Virus record (IMG/VR): IMGVR_UViG_3300033144_002341
Span: 1 to 25,306 of that record
DNA length: 25,306 nt
Source: a virus
Reading direction: 5' to 3' (one strand)
The position numbers were made by a program, and so were the translations under genes. Below are positions 8,742 to 17,254 of this stretch, in pieces (position 1 is the stretch's first letter; each line of letters starts with the position of its first letter). The notes under the pieces were generated by a model. The model was not told the origin of the DNA. It was given only the letters and a program-made list of their open reading frames with translations, and ran no database searches.

Positions 8742-9197
8742 ATGAAGTATTATTTCGAGGACAAGAAGAACCAAGAAAGATTGAAGAAGATTCTTGACGA
8801 ATGGTTAGGCACACCTTTCAGACACAGAACAGGCGTCAAAGGACAGGGTGCTGACTGTATACATTTCGTGGCCAAGGTGTATGATGAGATGGATATAATT
8901 GAGTTTGCTTTGAGTGATGTTCCAGATTATTCACCGGACTGGCATCTACATAATACAAGACAGAAGTTGTTTGAGAAGATAATATCTACTGTTCCAGTGG
9001 AGCAAGTCCCGATTGATAACTTGATGAATGGGGACTTAGTGCTTTCCCACTTTGGTAAAGCGGCCTCACACACTTCGGTTTTCTTTGATGGTTATTTATA
9101 CCACGCCATAACTAATATAGGGGTAATAAAAGAAGAGATAAATAACTCCGTAGTGACAGGGAAACTAAAATTCGCACTGAGGTTACTCAACGAATAG
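8742..9197 (+). CDS. NlpC/P60-like tail peptidase
   Basis: 151 residues with AGGAGGG upstream. The motif WLGTPFRHRTGVKGQGADCIHF (residues 21-42) gives the catalytic Cys39 in the 'G.DC..fv' context, and SHTSVFF gives His110, the second residue of the dyad. This is the layout of the cell-wall peptidases that lie between hub and tip genes in siphophages. The enzyme would cut peptide cross-links in peptidoglycan during DNA entry, or process tip proteins during assembly. A polar third residue is not assignable by eye. Confidence 0.85.
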   Translation: MKYYFEDKKNQERLKKILDEWLGTPFRHRTGVKGQGADCIHFVAKVYDEMDIIEFALSDVPDYSPDWHLHNTRQKLFEKIISTVPVEQVPIDNLMNGDLVLSHFGKAASHTSVFFDGYLYHAITNIGVIKEEINNSVVTGKLKFALRLLNE

Positions 9198-9205
9198 GAG
9201 ACATT

Positions 9206-9607
9206 ATGAAAAAAACAAGATTCAATGAGATAGAAAAGATGACAGGAGCGTGGGAATACGACAAGAAAGTAAAGTTCGGAGGACTACAGGACTTTGCCGC
9301 TTTTATAAAACATATAAACGACAGTGATATATCAGTAGATGAGGTTGTGGAATATGTAGAAGAACACAAACACAGAGTTATGTTGGAAGAGAAGGCACAC
9401 GAAAAAAAGACAAAGGCGGCAAAAGATAGGTGGCGTAAGAAGGTAAGAAAGTGTCCTGAATGTGGTAAACCACTGAACCTTGGTAGTGTTGGAGAGAATA
9501 TCAAAGAGTATAATCATCAATGGTTCTGTCTTGAAGATGACTGTAAATTTGTAGAAGAGTTTGGCACAGAGACGGTGCAAGAAATAATAGAACAGTTAGG
9601 GGTATAA
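9206..9607 (+). CDS. Hypothetical protein with C-terminal zinc ribbon
   Basis: 133 residues, SD GGAG just inside the end of the peptidase gene. The N-terminal two thirds are helical and charged (FNEIEKMTGAWEYDKKVKF, then a K/E-rich helix). The C-terminus carries CPECGKPLNLG and, about 25 residues later, CLEDDCKFVEEFG, a four-cysteine zinc ribbon. Genes of this kind are occasionally found beside tail-tip genes, but I do not know the function. It lies in the operon with no gap, so it is co-expressed with the tip proteins. Confidence 0.65.
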   Translation: MKKTRFNEIEKMTGAWEYDKKVKFGGLQDFAAFIKHINDSDISVDEVVEYVEEHKHRVMLEEKAHEKKTKAAKDRWRKKVRKCPECGKPLNLGSVGENIKEYNHQWFCLEDDCKFVEEFGTETVQEIIEQLGV

Positions 9608-9610
9608 GAC

Positions 9611-11623
9611 ATGAGTGTAGGAAGTATAATAGGTGGTGCGGTTGGTGCAATAGCTGGTTTCTTCCTTGGAGGCCCTTACGGCGCATGGGTAGGATTTACT
9701 ATTGGATATGGTATAGGTGCTATGATAGACCCACTGACTCCAGACATGAATCAAGCTGGACAACCGGCAATAGGTGCTTTGGCCGTTACTACAGCAGAAG
9801 AAGGTATGGTGCTTCCTGATGTGTTAGGAACTACTAAACTATTAGGTAATATAGTATGGTATTGTTGCGATAGGTCTGAAGAAATCACCGAAGAAGTTGA
9901 GACTGGTGGTAAGGGTGGTGGCGGTTCACAGACAGTTGTGACAGGACATCAATACTTCCTAACATGGGCCGAGGTAGTTTGTCTTGGGCCTGTTGATACT
10001 ATCTATACAATATATGCTAATGATGATGTAGTATGGGAAGGCGAACTAAACAGACCAACAATAAGTGGCGGCCAAGAAACCATTACCTTAGACGATATGG
10101 GTGCGGTAACCGTTTACTTTGGAACAGATGACCATGTAGCAAACTCTACAATAGGTGCGAACTTAGAAGACGATACATTGAACACACCATACAGAAACCA
10201 ATGTTGGTTTTTCTATAATGATTGTAAGATAGGTGATTATAACAGATCACCAACTATGAAGTATATCCTAAAGAAATCCCCTGAGATACCAGCACTAATT
10301 GGAACCGCTGGTATAGAAACTATAAATGAGTATGACTATAACCCTGCTCATGCTGTATGGTATATCCTGGAAACAATGACGGGATTGTCTGATACATTCC
10401 TGGATGCTACCACATTCAGTGGTGCGTCTGAAACATTGAAACAGGAAGAGAGAGGAATAAGTATGTTGTTCTCTCAGTATCAAACTGCTGAAACATACAT
10501 AGATACTATACTAAGTCACATAGGTGGTATATTGAAACCCACCTCCGACGGGTCGTTTGGACTGAAACTAATAAGAGCAGACGCCACTGTTAGTGGTATG
10601 GAAACATTTACTGCTGGCCCCGATCTTGTCAATAACTACGATTTCACCAGAAAGAGTTGGTTGGACACAGGTAATGAATACAAAATACAATACGCACAGA
10701 GAGTGTTTAGAGCACCTGTGTGTCCACACCACAGTGAAGGTTATGTTGATACAGGAGTATCAGGAATACCAGAGATTGGTATAGACCCTGGCACTACTTA
10801 CGAACTAATAATAAACAATGAAGAGTCACAGGAATACTTTGGATTAGATTGTAACTCTGATTTTATGTTTGATGAAGCGGGCGGAACTTTTGGAACTCCT
10901 ACGAGAAATGAGGACGGGTCTTGGACTATACCTTATACTTCTGCTGCTGACTTATGCAGTAGAGAGAACTGTCCTATAATATTTGAACAAGTGTATCCTT
11001 GTTGTGATTGTGCAACTGCCGAGACATTAGAATGGGCCGAGGGTAACCCAGAGACAATAGCCGTAAGTAACTCAGCGGTAGTTTCTGTAGAGGGTGGACT
11101 TGCTCAATACTTCTGGACAGTTGATGGGACAGGGTTCTGGTTAGACCAGTCATTCACCACTAAAATACTAACGACTACAGGTAAATCAGTAACAGTTTAT
11201 ACAGACGGTTCTGCCTGTGGTGGGGTTGAGATAGATGTAGTGGATGCATGTAGTAGCACAACTGGCGGTTCACTAAGAGCACCGAGTGGAGGTTGGGTTC
11301 TGGTCATTGATAGAAACTGTGGTATTATAAATAATCTTGGTGGGTGTCTGACACAGTGTGGTGATAATTCAAGTCACTGGGAAACAATGGGTGCTCATAG
11401 ATATTCACAAGCATGGTATACTGGAACCAGAATAAACGAACAATATCTTGGTATACAGTATGCGGCGTGGTCTCAAGTTCCATTTGCAGGTTCTTGTGGC
11501 CCCCCATGGCAGGGTGGATGTAGTCCCCCTTATGGGGAAGGGTGTCCTGGATATCACTTTGACTTCTGTATAAAAGAGTATAGGCCTGGTAGACAAAGAG
11601 AGTGGGAATGGAGGTGTCCATAA
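9611..11623 (+). CDS. Tail tip protein, N-terminal part with cysteine-rich C-terminus
   Basis: 670 residues. The start (GSIIGGAVGAIAGFFLGGPY) is the glycine-rich membrane-like helix that opens tip proteins of GTA and lambda J type families, followed by PAIGALAVTTAEEGMVLPDV and GTTKLLGNIVWYC. The conserved core runs to KSWLDTGNEYKIQYAQRVF near residue 366. In related proteins the chain continues with 'dyKts.vq..DLAn', but here residues 368-670 are a different block with 17 cysteines. That block includes an Ig-like repeat (ETIAVSNSAVVSVEGGLAQY to VDAC) and an aromatic, Cys/Gly/Pro-rich end. The missing half is the next gene. The tip protein contacts the host and opens the tail. Confidence 0.75.
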   Translation: MSVGSIIGGAVGAIAGFFLGGPYGAWVGFTIGYGIGAMIDPLTPDMNQAGQPAIGALAVTTAEEGMVLPDVLGTTKLLGNIVWYCCDRSEEITEEVETGGKGGGGSQTVVTGHQYFLTWAEVVCLGPVDTIYTIYANDDVVWEGELNRPTISGGQETITLDDMGAVTVYFGTDDHVANSTIGANLEDDTLNTPYRNQCWFFYNDCKIGDYNRSPTMKYILKKSPEIPALIGTAGIETINEYDYNPAHAVWYILETMTGLSDTFLDATTFSGASETLKQEERGISMLFSQYQTAETYIDTILSHIGGILKPTSDGSFGLKLIRADATVSGMETFTAGPDLVNNYDFTRKSWLDTGNEYKIQYAQRVFRAPVCPHHSEGYVDTGVSGIPEIGIDPGTTYELIINNEESQEYFGLDCNSDFMFDEAGGTFGTPTRNEDGSWTIPYTSAADLCSRENCPIIFEQVYPCCDCATAETLEWAEGNPETIAVSNSAVVSVEGGLAQYFWTVDGTGFWLDQSFTTKILTTTGKSVTVYTDGSACGGVEIDVVDACSSTTGGSLRAPSGGWVLVIDRNCGIINNLGGCLTQCGDNSSHWETMGAHRYSQAWYTGTRINEQYLGIQYAAWSQVPFAGSCGPPWQGGCSPPYGEGCPGYHFDFCIKEYRPGRQREWEWRCP

Positions 11624-13005
11624 TGACTATTATTGACTACAAAACTTCTATAGTTCAATCAGACGATCTTGCAAATAAAATTATGCTCGGCAGAGTAAAC
11701 AGTAAAACTGTCAGATTGATGTTGTATACCAGAAGTGTAAACGCCTCTTGGGCCGCAAATAGAGCAATCAAACACGAAGGATATCCTGTTGCCTTATACA
11801 CTCTACCTTGTAATAGAGACTCATTTAGGTTGGAAGTTGGGGACAACTTTATATTCTCTGACCCAAACAAAGGTATTGTGTCCACGGTGTTGCGGGTGTT
11901 GAACATCACAGAAGAAGATCTGAACTCAGAAACAATCGTAGTGAATGCGATAGAAGATGTAGAGTATCTGTCAAGCACCATTATCAACACAGGAACAATA
12001 GGACAAAGTCCTTTCTCAGACTGGACGGTGGACGACTTGGAAAACATATACATTATAGAGGCACCTTATGCATTGTCGGGTAATGACATTGAGGTAGTCC
12101 CGTTGGCCGCAAGAGAAGGCAGTAATGAAACAGGTTATGTTCTATACATGTCTATTGATGGTGGTAGTTCATATAATATGTTATCTACTATCACAACATT
12201 CAATCCACACGGAACACTGGTGGCGGACTACACAGCAGACACATACCAGATAGACGACCAAGTAGGATTTCAAATAACATTCTCAAACGATGATGTAGAT
12301 CAAATCTCGTCCATTACAAGGACACAACTAATGGCTGGCCACAACCTGGCACTCTTAGGGGATGAGATAATTTCATTTATGGACATAACACCAGTGAGTG
12401 GTTATACATATTCTATTACGGGTATCTACAGAGGTAGGTTGGACACAGTGACCACAGACCACTCGGCCGGTGAGGATTTCTTTTTCGGCGGAACATCACA
12501 CTTCAGAAGAATATCTGCTCCTGAGATTCAAACAGGGGTCACAAGACAGTTCAAGATGGTTCCCTACAACATCAAATCAACGGGAGACATTGCAACTGCA
12601 TCGGGTATTGAATTGACTATTACAGGTAGAGCAAAAGAACCTTACACACCTTGGAACATAAAGGCGAACGACGAGGAATGGTATCCACTCTACACTACAG
12701 ATATTGTGTTGGATTGGGATTCAAGGATTAGAGGAACGGGTGCTGGTGTAGGTGATGCAGACACAGTAACAGACACTACGCCTACTTATGAAGGTGCTTT
12801 TGATATAGACACCGTAGTAAGTGGTTCAGTGGTTAGATCTACCACAGTGTCAGGATTGACTTGGACTTACACCTCGGCAATGAACATTTCAGACAACGGT
12901 GCTTTGATGGACGAGGTAACTTTCACGATAAATAATTTCAGAATAGAAAACACTATTACATACTCATCAGACAATAAAACAATAATAGTAACTAAGGAGT
13001 CATAA
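11623..13005 (+). CDS. Tail tip protein, C-terminal part (split J/GTA-type)
   Basis: 460 residues. I choose ATG 11623 because GGAGG at 11610-11614 is 8 nt upstream and the start forms TAATG with the previous stop; a GTG at 11602 and an ATG at 11608 are in frame but lie before or within the SD. The protein opens with IDYKTSIVQSDDLANKIMLG, then WAANRAIKHEGYPVALYTLP and FRLEVGDNFIFSDPNKGI. In related phages these segments continue directly after the core that ends the previous gene. After about residue 140 come beta-sandwich segments and a Ser/Thr-rich C-terminus (SGSVVRSTTVSGLTWTYTS). I infer that both halves assemble as one tip. Confidence 0.75.
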   Translation: MTIIDYKTSIVQSDDLANKIMLGRVNSKTVRLMLYTRSVNASWAANRAIKHEGYPVALYTLPCNRDSFRLEVGDNFIFSDPNKGIVSTVLRVLNITEEDLNSETIVVNAIEDVEYLSSTIINTGTIGQSPFSDWTVDDLENIYIIEAPYALSGNDIEVVPLAAREGSNETGYVLYMSIDGGSSYNMLSTITTFNPHGTLVADYTADTYQIDDQVGFQITFSNDDVDQISSITRTQLMAGHNLALLGDEIISFMDITPVSGYTYSITGIYRGRLDTVTTDHSAGEDFFFGGTSHFRRISAPEIQTGVTRQFKMVPYNIKSTGDIATASGIELTITGRAKEPYTPWNIKANDEEWYPLYTTDIVLDWDSRIRGTGAGVGDADTVTDTTPTYEGAFDIDTVVSGSVVRSTTVSGLTWTYTSAMNISDNGALMDEVTFTINNFRIENTITYSSDNKTIIVTKES

Positions 13006-13007
13006 CA

Positions 13008-14069
13008 ATGCCTTACACAGATAAGTATAACTTTGAGGAAGTAGGATACGGGGTCAGCGGTTGGAATGGTATAATGACCACCAACATGCAACTGGCAGAC
13101 GACGCTATTCAGTCCAGAGTGTTGGGAACCATAGGAGAAAATGTTTCTCAGTATGATGCTGTAGCAATACACCCAGATGAGAAGTATTGGAAATCCCCTG
13201 CTTCAGGAACATCCTACCCAACCATAGGACTAATGTATGAAGCGGCAAGTGCGGAAGATGTAGATAAAAGAATATACATCAAGGGAGAAGTCACCAACGC
13301 ATCTTGGGGTTGGACTGTATCAAGTGGTGTGTATACCTCTGCTACTACTCCTGGTGAATTGACACAGACCCTTATCTCAGGTTCACTGCAACAGTTTGTA
13401 GGAACTGCTGTGGCATCTGGAACTATTATTTTGGCAACTGATGAAAGTATTTTTGTAACGAGTGGTGGGATACAAGGAGTGACCGACCACGGCACACTCA
13501 CCGGACTAAGTGATGATGATCATACTATTTATTCATTAGTAGATGGAACAAGGTCATTCACTGGCGCAGTTCTTGGTGTATATCCTACACAACCATTACA
13601 TTTGGCCACGATGAGTTATGTAGATACTGTGGTCTCAGGGGTAGACCAACATAATGAGTTAGGCAACCTCGACTATGCAAGTGCAGGACATACAGGTTTT
13701 GTATCTACTACTACCCTCACAACTGTGAGCGGGGACTTGGTGCAAGGATATACTGATGCAGACACAGATGTAACCAATGCCTTTATATCTGCCGACACCA
13801 CCTTGAGTGGGGAGTTGTATGCTGGATATGTGGCAGCCGATGTGGTTGTAACCGATGCCTTTGTAGCAGCAGACACAACACTAAGTGGGGAGTTATATGA
13901 CCAACTACACGACAGGTCTCATGCAATGACCGATACCTCAGACCACACAGGTGGAACTTGGAAGGTCATTTACTCTGACGGGTCAGGCGACTGGCAAGAA
14001 CTACCCTTGGGGGTGAGTGGAACTGTTCTGACTTCACAAGGCACAGGCATTGCACCAGTATGGGTATAA
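13008..14069 (+). CDS. Tail fibre / appendage protein
   Basis: 353 residues, SD AAGGAG. Residues about 38-155 form a beta domain of the 'capsid-decoration-like' kind (NVSQYDAVAIHPDE, then GELTQTLISGSLQQFVGTAV). The middle has DHGTLTGLSDDDHTIYSLVD, a motif common in fibres with trimeric shafts. Residues 248-273 and 274-299 are a tandem repeat ending ADTTLSGELY. The end, WQELPLGVSGTVLTSQGTGI followed by APVW, resembles the terminal segments of many environmental phage fibres. It probably mediates adsorption. The 3' end overlaps the sulfotransferase gene by 10 nt. Confidence 0.7.
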   Translation: MPYTDKYNFEEVGYGVSGWNGIMTTNMQLADDAIQSRVLGTIGENVSQYDAVAIHPDEKYWKSPASGTSYPTIGLMYEAASAEDVDKRIYIKGEVTNASWGWTVSSGVYTSATTPGELTQTLISGSLQQFVGTAVASGTIILATDESIFVTSGGIQGVTDHGTLTGLSDDDHTIYSLVDGTRSFTGAVLGVYPTQPLHLATMSYVDTVVSGVDQHNELGNLDYASAGHTGFVSTTTLTTVSGDLVQGYTDADTDVTNAFISADTTLSGELYAGYVAADVVVTDAFVAADTTLSGELYDQLHDRSHAMTDTSDHTGGTWKVIYSDGSGDWQELPLGVSGTVLTSQGTGIAPVWV

Positions 14070-14572
14070 GTAAATTTATATTTGTTCATGTGCCTAAGAC
14101 GGCCGGCGGGTCATTTAGTAATATGTTACATGGTGTGTATGACAGTATCACAAGAGACACAGGAAGATCCTTGGACAAGGATTATGATGTGATATATGGA
14201 AACTTTACTTACGACAAATACCTCTACTTATGTAGACCTCAGATAACATTTGTTAGAGACCCGGTAGAGATGACCATCTCAGGGTTCTATTTTTTGAGAC
14301 ATGGGATTGAAAACATTAGGGAGTATGCAGAAGTCAATGCCAACTGCCTGTGTAAATACATAAGAAGTCCCAAACTCTTTGACTTCATAGGAATACAAGA
14401 ACAGTTTGATGAGAGTGTTGAACGATTTGAAAAATGGTCGGGAGTAAAACTATCCCCAGTTCCCAAGAGGAATGTGACCAAGAAGGACACAGTCAGCCCA
14501 GAGGACAGAGAGTATATTAGACAACTAAACCAAAAAGATTATGAATTATACAATACTATAACGGGAGCATAA
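14060..14572 (+). CDS. Sulfotransferase-like protein
   Basis: 170 residues. FVHVPKTAGGSF (residues 8-19) is the 5'-phosphosulfate-binding loop of the PAPS-dependent sulfotransferase family, and FVRDPVEMTISGFYF (64-78) gives the 3'-phosphate-binding Arg66 and Ser74. Near the C-terminus, ED-x-EYIRQLNQKDYELYNTI matches the 'i....D..lY' ending of carbohydrate sulfotransferases of the Sulfotransfer_2 kind. It is short for the family (usually 200-300 residues) and may be a minimal domain. It would move sulfate from PAPS to a hydroxyl, perhaps of a glycan; the acceptor is unknown. No strong SD is visible, so it is probably coupled to the fibre gene it overlaps. Confidence 0.8.
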   Translation: MGISKFIFVHVPKTAGGSFSNMLHGVYDSITRDTGRSLDKDYDVIYGNFTYDKYLYLCRPQITFVRDPVEMTISGFYFLRHGIENIREYAEVNANCLCKYIRSPKLFDFIGIQEQFDESVERFEKWSGVKLSPVPKRNVTKKDTVSPEDREYIRQLNQKDYELYNTITGA

Positions 14573-14575
14573 GAA

Positions 14576-15274
14576 ATGGCACTATCAACCTTTGACGCAA
14601 CTTATGTGAGTTCAACGGTGTTCACCTTGGAGACAGATAAGACCTCCATATTTGAAACTTGGAGACCTGTCCTGGCGGTTCCATCAAGTGGAACGAATGT
14701 GAGAGCGTATGTATTATCATCTACATTCAGTGGAACTACTACCACAGTCAATGTGAGTGGAACCCTGCCTGCACTGATGAATGCAGTATCGGCAGGAGAT
14801 CTATCCATTACGGACAGCGCCATACCTTTTGAATACCTTGCTACACTATATGCTCCTATTACACAGTCCGGAACCACTGGAGACATAAACCTCAGTATAG
14901 ATGAATCATACTATGCTATGACATCTGATGTGATTACTGGCACCGTATCTGGTTCAGTAGACTTTGGAGATACACTATACATACAATCTGATTTTACCTA
15001 CGCCGCTACCGATGCAGATTCAAGTTCGTCCGCGCCTGCCTATGTGATGGCGCTGGCAAGCGGGACAGGTAGTATGTCTTTATTGAGAAGAGGTGATGTC
15101 AGATTAGATAGTTGGAGTTGGACAGGCGGCAAGACCTACCTTTCACTGACAACAGGAGAAATGACTCAAACAATACCATCAGGCACGGCAGACCAAGTAG
15201 TAATATGCGGGTATGCTACTGCCTCAAACAAAATACTATTTGACCCAGACTTGATGCAGATAACGGTGGTATAG
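14576..15274 (+). CDS. Fibre-associated structural protein
   Basis: 232 residues, SD GGGAG just upstream, 3 nt after the sulfotransferase stop. The N-terminal 100 residues are Thr/Ser/Val-rich beta strands (YVSSTVFTLETDKTS, RAYVLSSTFSGTTTTVNV). The C-terminal half contains DTLYIQSDFTYAATDADSSS and TYLSLTTGEMTQTIPSGTAD followed by QVVICGYATASNKILFDPD. This last stretch is the same decoration-like domain ending as in the fibre gene at 13008. It probably decorates or extends the tail appendage. No catalytic motif is seen. Confidence 0.65.
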   Translation: MALSTFDATYVSSTVFTLETDKTSIFETWRPVLAVPSSGTNVRAYVLSSTFSGTTTTVNVSGTLPALMNAVSAGDLSITDSAIPFEYLATLYAPITQSGTTGDINLSIDESYYAMTSDVITGTVSGSVDFGDTLYIQSDFTYAATDADSSSSAPAYVMALASGTGSMSLLRRGDVRLDSWSWTGGKTYLSLTTGEMTQTIPSGTADQVVICGYATASNKILFDPDLMQITVV

Positions 15275-15282
15275 GAGACATA

Positions 15283-16344
15283 ATGGCAACATACGGAAGA
15301 ACAACGGCTGGAGACAGTGGAAGAACAGAGTCCTGCACAAGAAACTTCTATCCTTATACAGAGGTGGTTGTGCCGGTGTCTTGGGAAGTAACCAGTATAA
15401 CAGGAAGAATAAGACACAACATAGGTGGCAACATTTATGTGAGAGGTATAATTTGCGATAACACTGGAGCAACTATAGCCTGCACCCCTGAAGTTCAGGT
15501 GCCTGCTACAGGCAGCACTTGGGCATGGAGAACTTTTACATTTTCAAGTCCAGTAACCCTTGATGCTGGAGGTAAATACTACTTTGGTGTTATGTCATCA
15601 ACTTCAAGTGTGATTACTCTAAATGGTTTTTATAATACATCTGACATATATGACTGTGGTCATTTACACCATGAGGCTTTACTTTATAGTAATTTATGTA
15701 GTGATAGTTTTGACACTGTTACTGAGGCAGTTGATGATAATCGTATTGACCTTTGTCTTTACCTTACATACACAGATGCAGGTTGTGCGTTAGGAAACAG
15801 AGATGAATCTAAATATGCATACTCGGTTCCAAGCACATACAAATACATGATAACCAAAACAGATGTGGCAACATGTGGTGGAGAGGTTGAAAAATTTGGC
15901 ATATACATGAACACAAACGGTCTTACTGGAAAGTCATTTTGGTTAGCCATCTATAACACCGACGGTAACAGGTTGTATGCTGATTCAAGCCACAGACACT
16001 TTCCAGGAGGTGTGGGATATTATGCCTGGAGAAGATACTCACCTCAAGGAACTGCACCAACAATAACAGTCGGTGAGTCCTATTACATACTGATATTTGG
16101 CACTAATGCTGGTGGTTATCCAAGAGTTGGGTATACTGTTGATGCAGGTATGGGTGGCTGGATAACTCATGCTGGTGATTTATATCCGGCGTATGTAGAT
16201 TTCAGTGGCATTGTCCAACCGAACGAGTCAATGTGTATGTTCATTGATTTAGGGGTTGCGTCCGGGCCTCCATTGGGGCCTGAAGGAATAACACCAGGAG
16301 CAATTGAATTTACAACATGGGAAGATGTGTCGGATGTATACTAA
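15283..16344 (+). CDS. Tail appendage protein with two beta-sandwich domains
   Basis: 353 residues with GGAG upstream. Two related sandwich domains are visible. The first, about residues 30-110, has ITGRIRHNIGGNIYVRGIIC and LDAGGKYYFGVM. The second, about 195-275, has VEKFGIYMNTNGLTGKSFWL and ITVGESYYILIFG. Both have the pattern 'strand, variable-loop, then aGxxYYfgv', which resembles lectin-like or carbohydrate-binding sandwiches. Cysteines are scattered (CTRNFY, CDNTG, CTPE). The C-terminus (GPEGITPGAIEFTTWEDVSD) is short and may be an attachment segment. A receptor-binding role is inferred from gene position and fold pattern only. Confidence 0.6.
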   Translation: MATYGRTTAGDSGRTESCTRNFYPYTEVVVPVSWEVTSITGRIRHNIGGNIYVRGIICDNTGATIACTPEVQVPATGSTWAWRTFTFSSPVTLDAGGKYYFGVMSSTSSVITLNGFYNTSDIYDCGHLHHEALLYSNLCSDSFDTVTEAVDDNRIDLCLYLTYTDAGCALGNRDESKYAYSVPSTYKYMITKTDVATCGGEVEKFGIYMNTNGLTGKSFWLAIYNTDGNRLYADSSHRHFPGGVGYYAWRRYSPQGTAPTITVGESYYILIFGTNAGGYPRVGYTVDAGMGGWITHAGDLYPAYVDFSGIVQPNESMCMFIDLGVASGPPLGPEGITPGAIEFTTWEDVSDVY

Positions 16345-16361
16345 AATAAGGGAACTATAAC

Positions 16362-16622
16362 ATGGCAGAAGACCAGTATCAATTCGGAATATCAAACGAC
16401 ACCCAATGGGGTATATCCAACGACGAACAGTGGTTTGGCGAAGCACTTGTCAATGTGATAGGGTATTGGGTTACGAAGTCCGCACCACAATATTTTGCGG
16501 CCGGGGTAAGTAACCTCTATAACATAACTAAAAGATCCATTCAGAGGCTGGCCACAGATTCACACGATCATTACTGGATTACCAAGAAGAGCAATCAACA
16601 CAAACCAACTAAGAGTAAATAA
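16362..16622 (+). CDS. Hypothetical small protein
   Basis: 86 residues, with a weak SD (AGGGAA). The N-terminus contains a near-repeat, FGISNDTQW then WGISNDEQW. A short hydrophobic-aromatic patch follows (VIGYWVTKSAPQYFAAGV), and the tail is basic (KRSIQR, KKSNQHKPTKSK). I do not recognise the family. Its place at the end of the appendage cluster suggests a minor virion or assembly component, but nothing in the sequence shows it. Confidence 0.5.
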   Translation: MAEDQYQFGISNDTQWGISNDEQWFGEALVNVIGYWVTKSAPQYFAAGVSNLYNITKRSIQRLATDSHDHYWITKKSNQHKPTKSK

Positions 16623-16633
16623 GGAGCGACACC

Positions 16634-16978
16634 ATGCCTAACTTCAAAACTAAAGGTAACATAATATTACAACCAAACGACGATGGATTAGTCCACCAGT
16701 TCGAGGTGACTGTATCCAGCTCGGCTACGGCCAATGACGGAATGATTGGATTTGGCAGGTCTGTGTCGTCCGTGGTAATAACCGCACACAAGGACGATGG
16801 GACATCAGAAACGGACATGTTGGGGTCTGACAGCGAGACAGACAATGTTATATCGCTACCCCTATCCTATCCTACCACCAATGGAGCTGGCAAATACCAC
16901 ATTGTATTCGTCTGCACTTTGGATGATGCATCGGTCAAAGAGTTAGATTTCAACCGTGTTATTGCGAGAGATCTATAA
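16634..16978 (+). CDS. Hypothetical beta-rich structural protein, last gene of the late operon
   Basis: 114 residues, SD AAGGAG. The sequence is almost entirely alternating strands (LVHQFEVTVSSSATANDGMI, SVVITAHKDDGTSETDML, KYHIVFVCTLDDASVKEL), typical of small phage structural proteins such as decoration or spike-base subunits. No catalytic motif or signal peptide is seen. It is followed at once by two hairpin terminators, so it closes the structural transcription unit. Confidence 0.6.
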   Translation: MPNFKTKGNIILQPNDDGLVHQFEVTVSSSATANDGMIGFGRSVSSVVITAHKDDGTSETDMLGSDSETDNVISLPLSYPTTNGAGKYHIVFVCTLDDASVKELDFNRVIARDL

Positions 16979-17003
16979 TCACAGAGGGTAGAAATACCCA
17001 AAC

Positions 17004-17032
17004 CCTATGGTCTTCCTCGGCCATAGGTTTTT
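17004..17032 (+). terminator. Rho-independent terminator of the structural operon (first of two)
   Basis: A perfect 7-bp stem, CCTATGG (17004-17010) and CCATAGG (17021-17027), with a 10-nt loop, is followed by a run of five T. It lies 26 nt after the last structural gene. Confidence 0.75.
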
Positions 17033-17056
17033 CAGTTCCTCATTTACCTTCCCAAG

Positions 17057-17099
17057 AAAAGGCCCTTTCAGTGAGTAAAATCACTAATCGGGTCTTTTT
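17057..17099 (+). terminator. Second terminator, branched hairpin with T run
   Basis: AAAAGGCCC (17057-17065) pairs with GGGTCTTTT (17090-17098, one G-T pair). An inner hairpin AGTGA/TCACT (17070-17074, 17081-17085) lies inside it, and the right arm ends in five T. The A-run on the left could allow termination in both directions. Together with the first hairpin it insulates late from early transcription. Confidence 0.75.
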
Positions 17100-17254
17100 G
17101 CTGTTCATACTCAAAAAAACATTTCTAATAATACCCACAACTTACAAACTATTTTCATTTATTTTCAAAAACGATCGCGATTTTGACGATTTGCGTTCTA
17201 TAATAATACCATGGACGGATTCAATTTTAGAGTAAAAATAACTAAAGTTTTTCC
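17100..17254. other. AT-rich spacer between terminators and promoter
   Basis: No credible gene is seen here. The stretch contains a CGATCG palindrome overlapping TCGCGA (17172-17180) and a perfect TATAAT hexamer at 17199-17204 that has no -35 at a usable distance (TTGACG at 17183 is only 10 nt away). CGATCG also recurs in the intergenic region near 24.6-24.8 kb. Confidence 0.5.
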
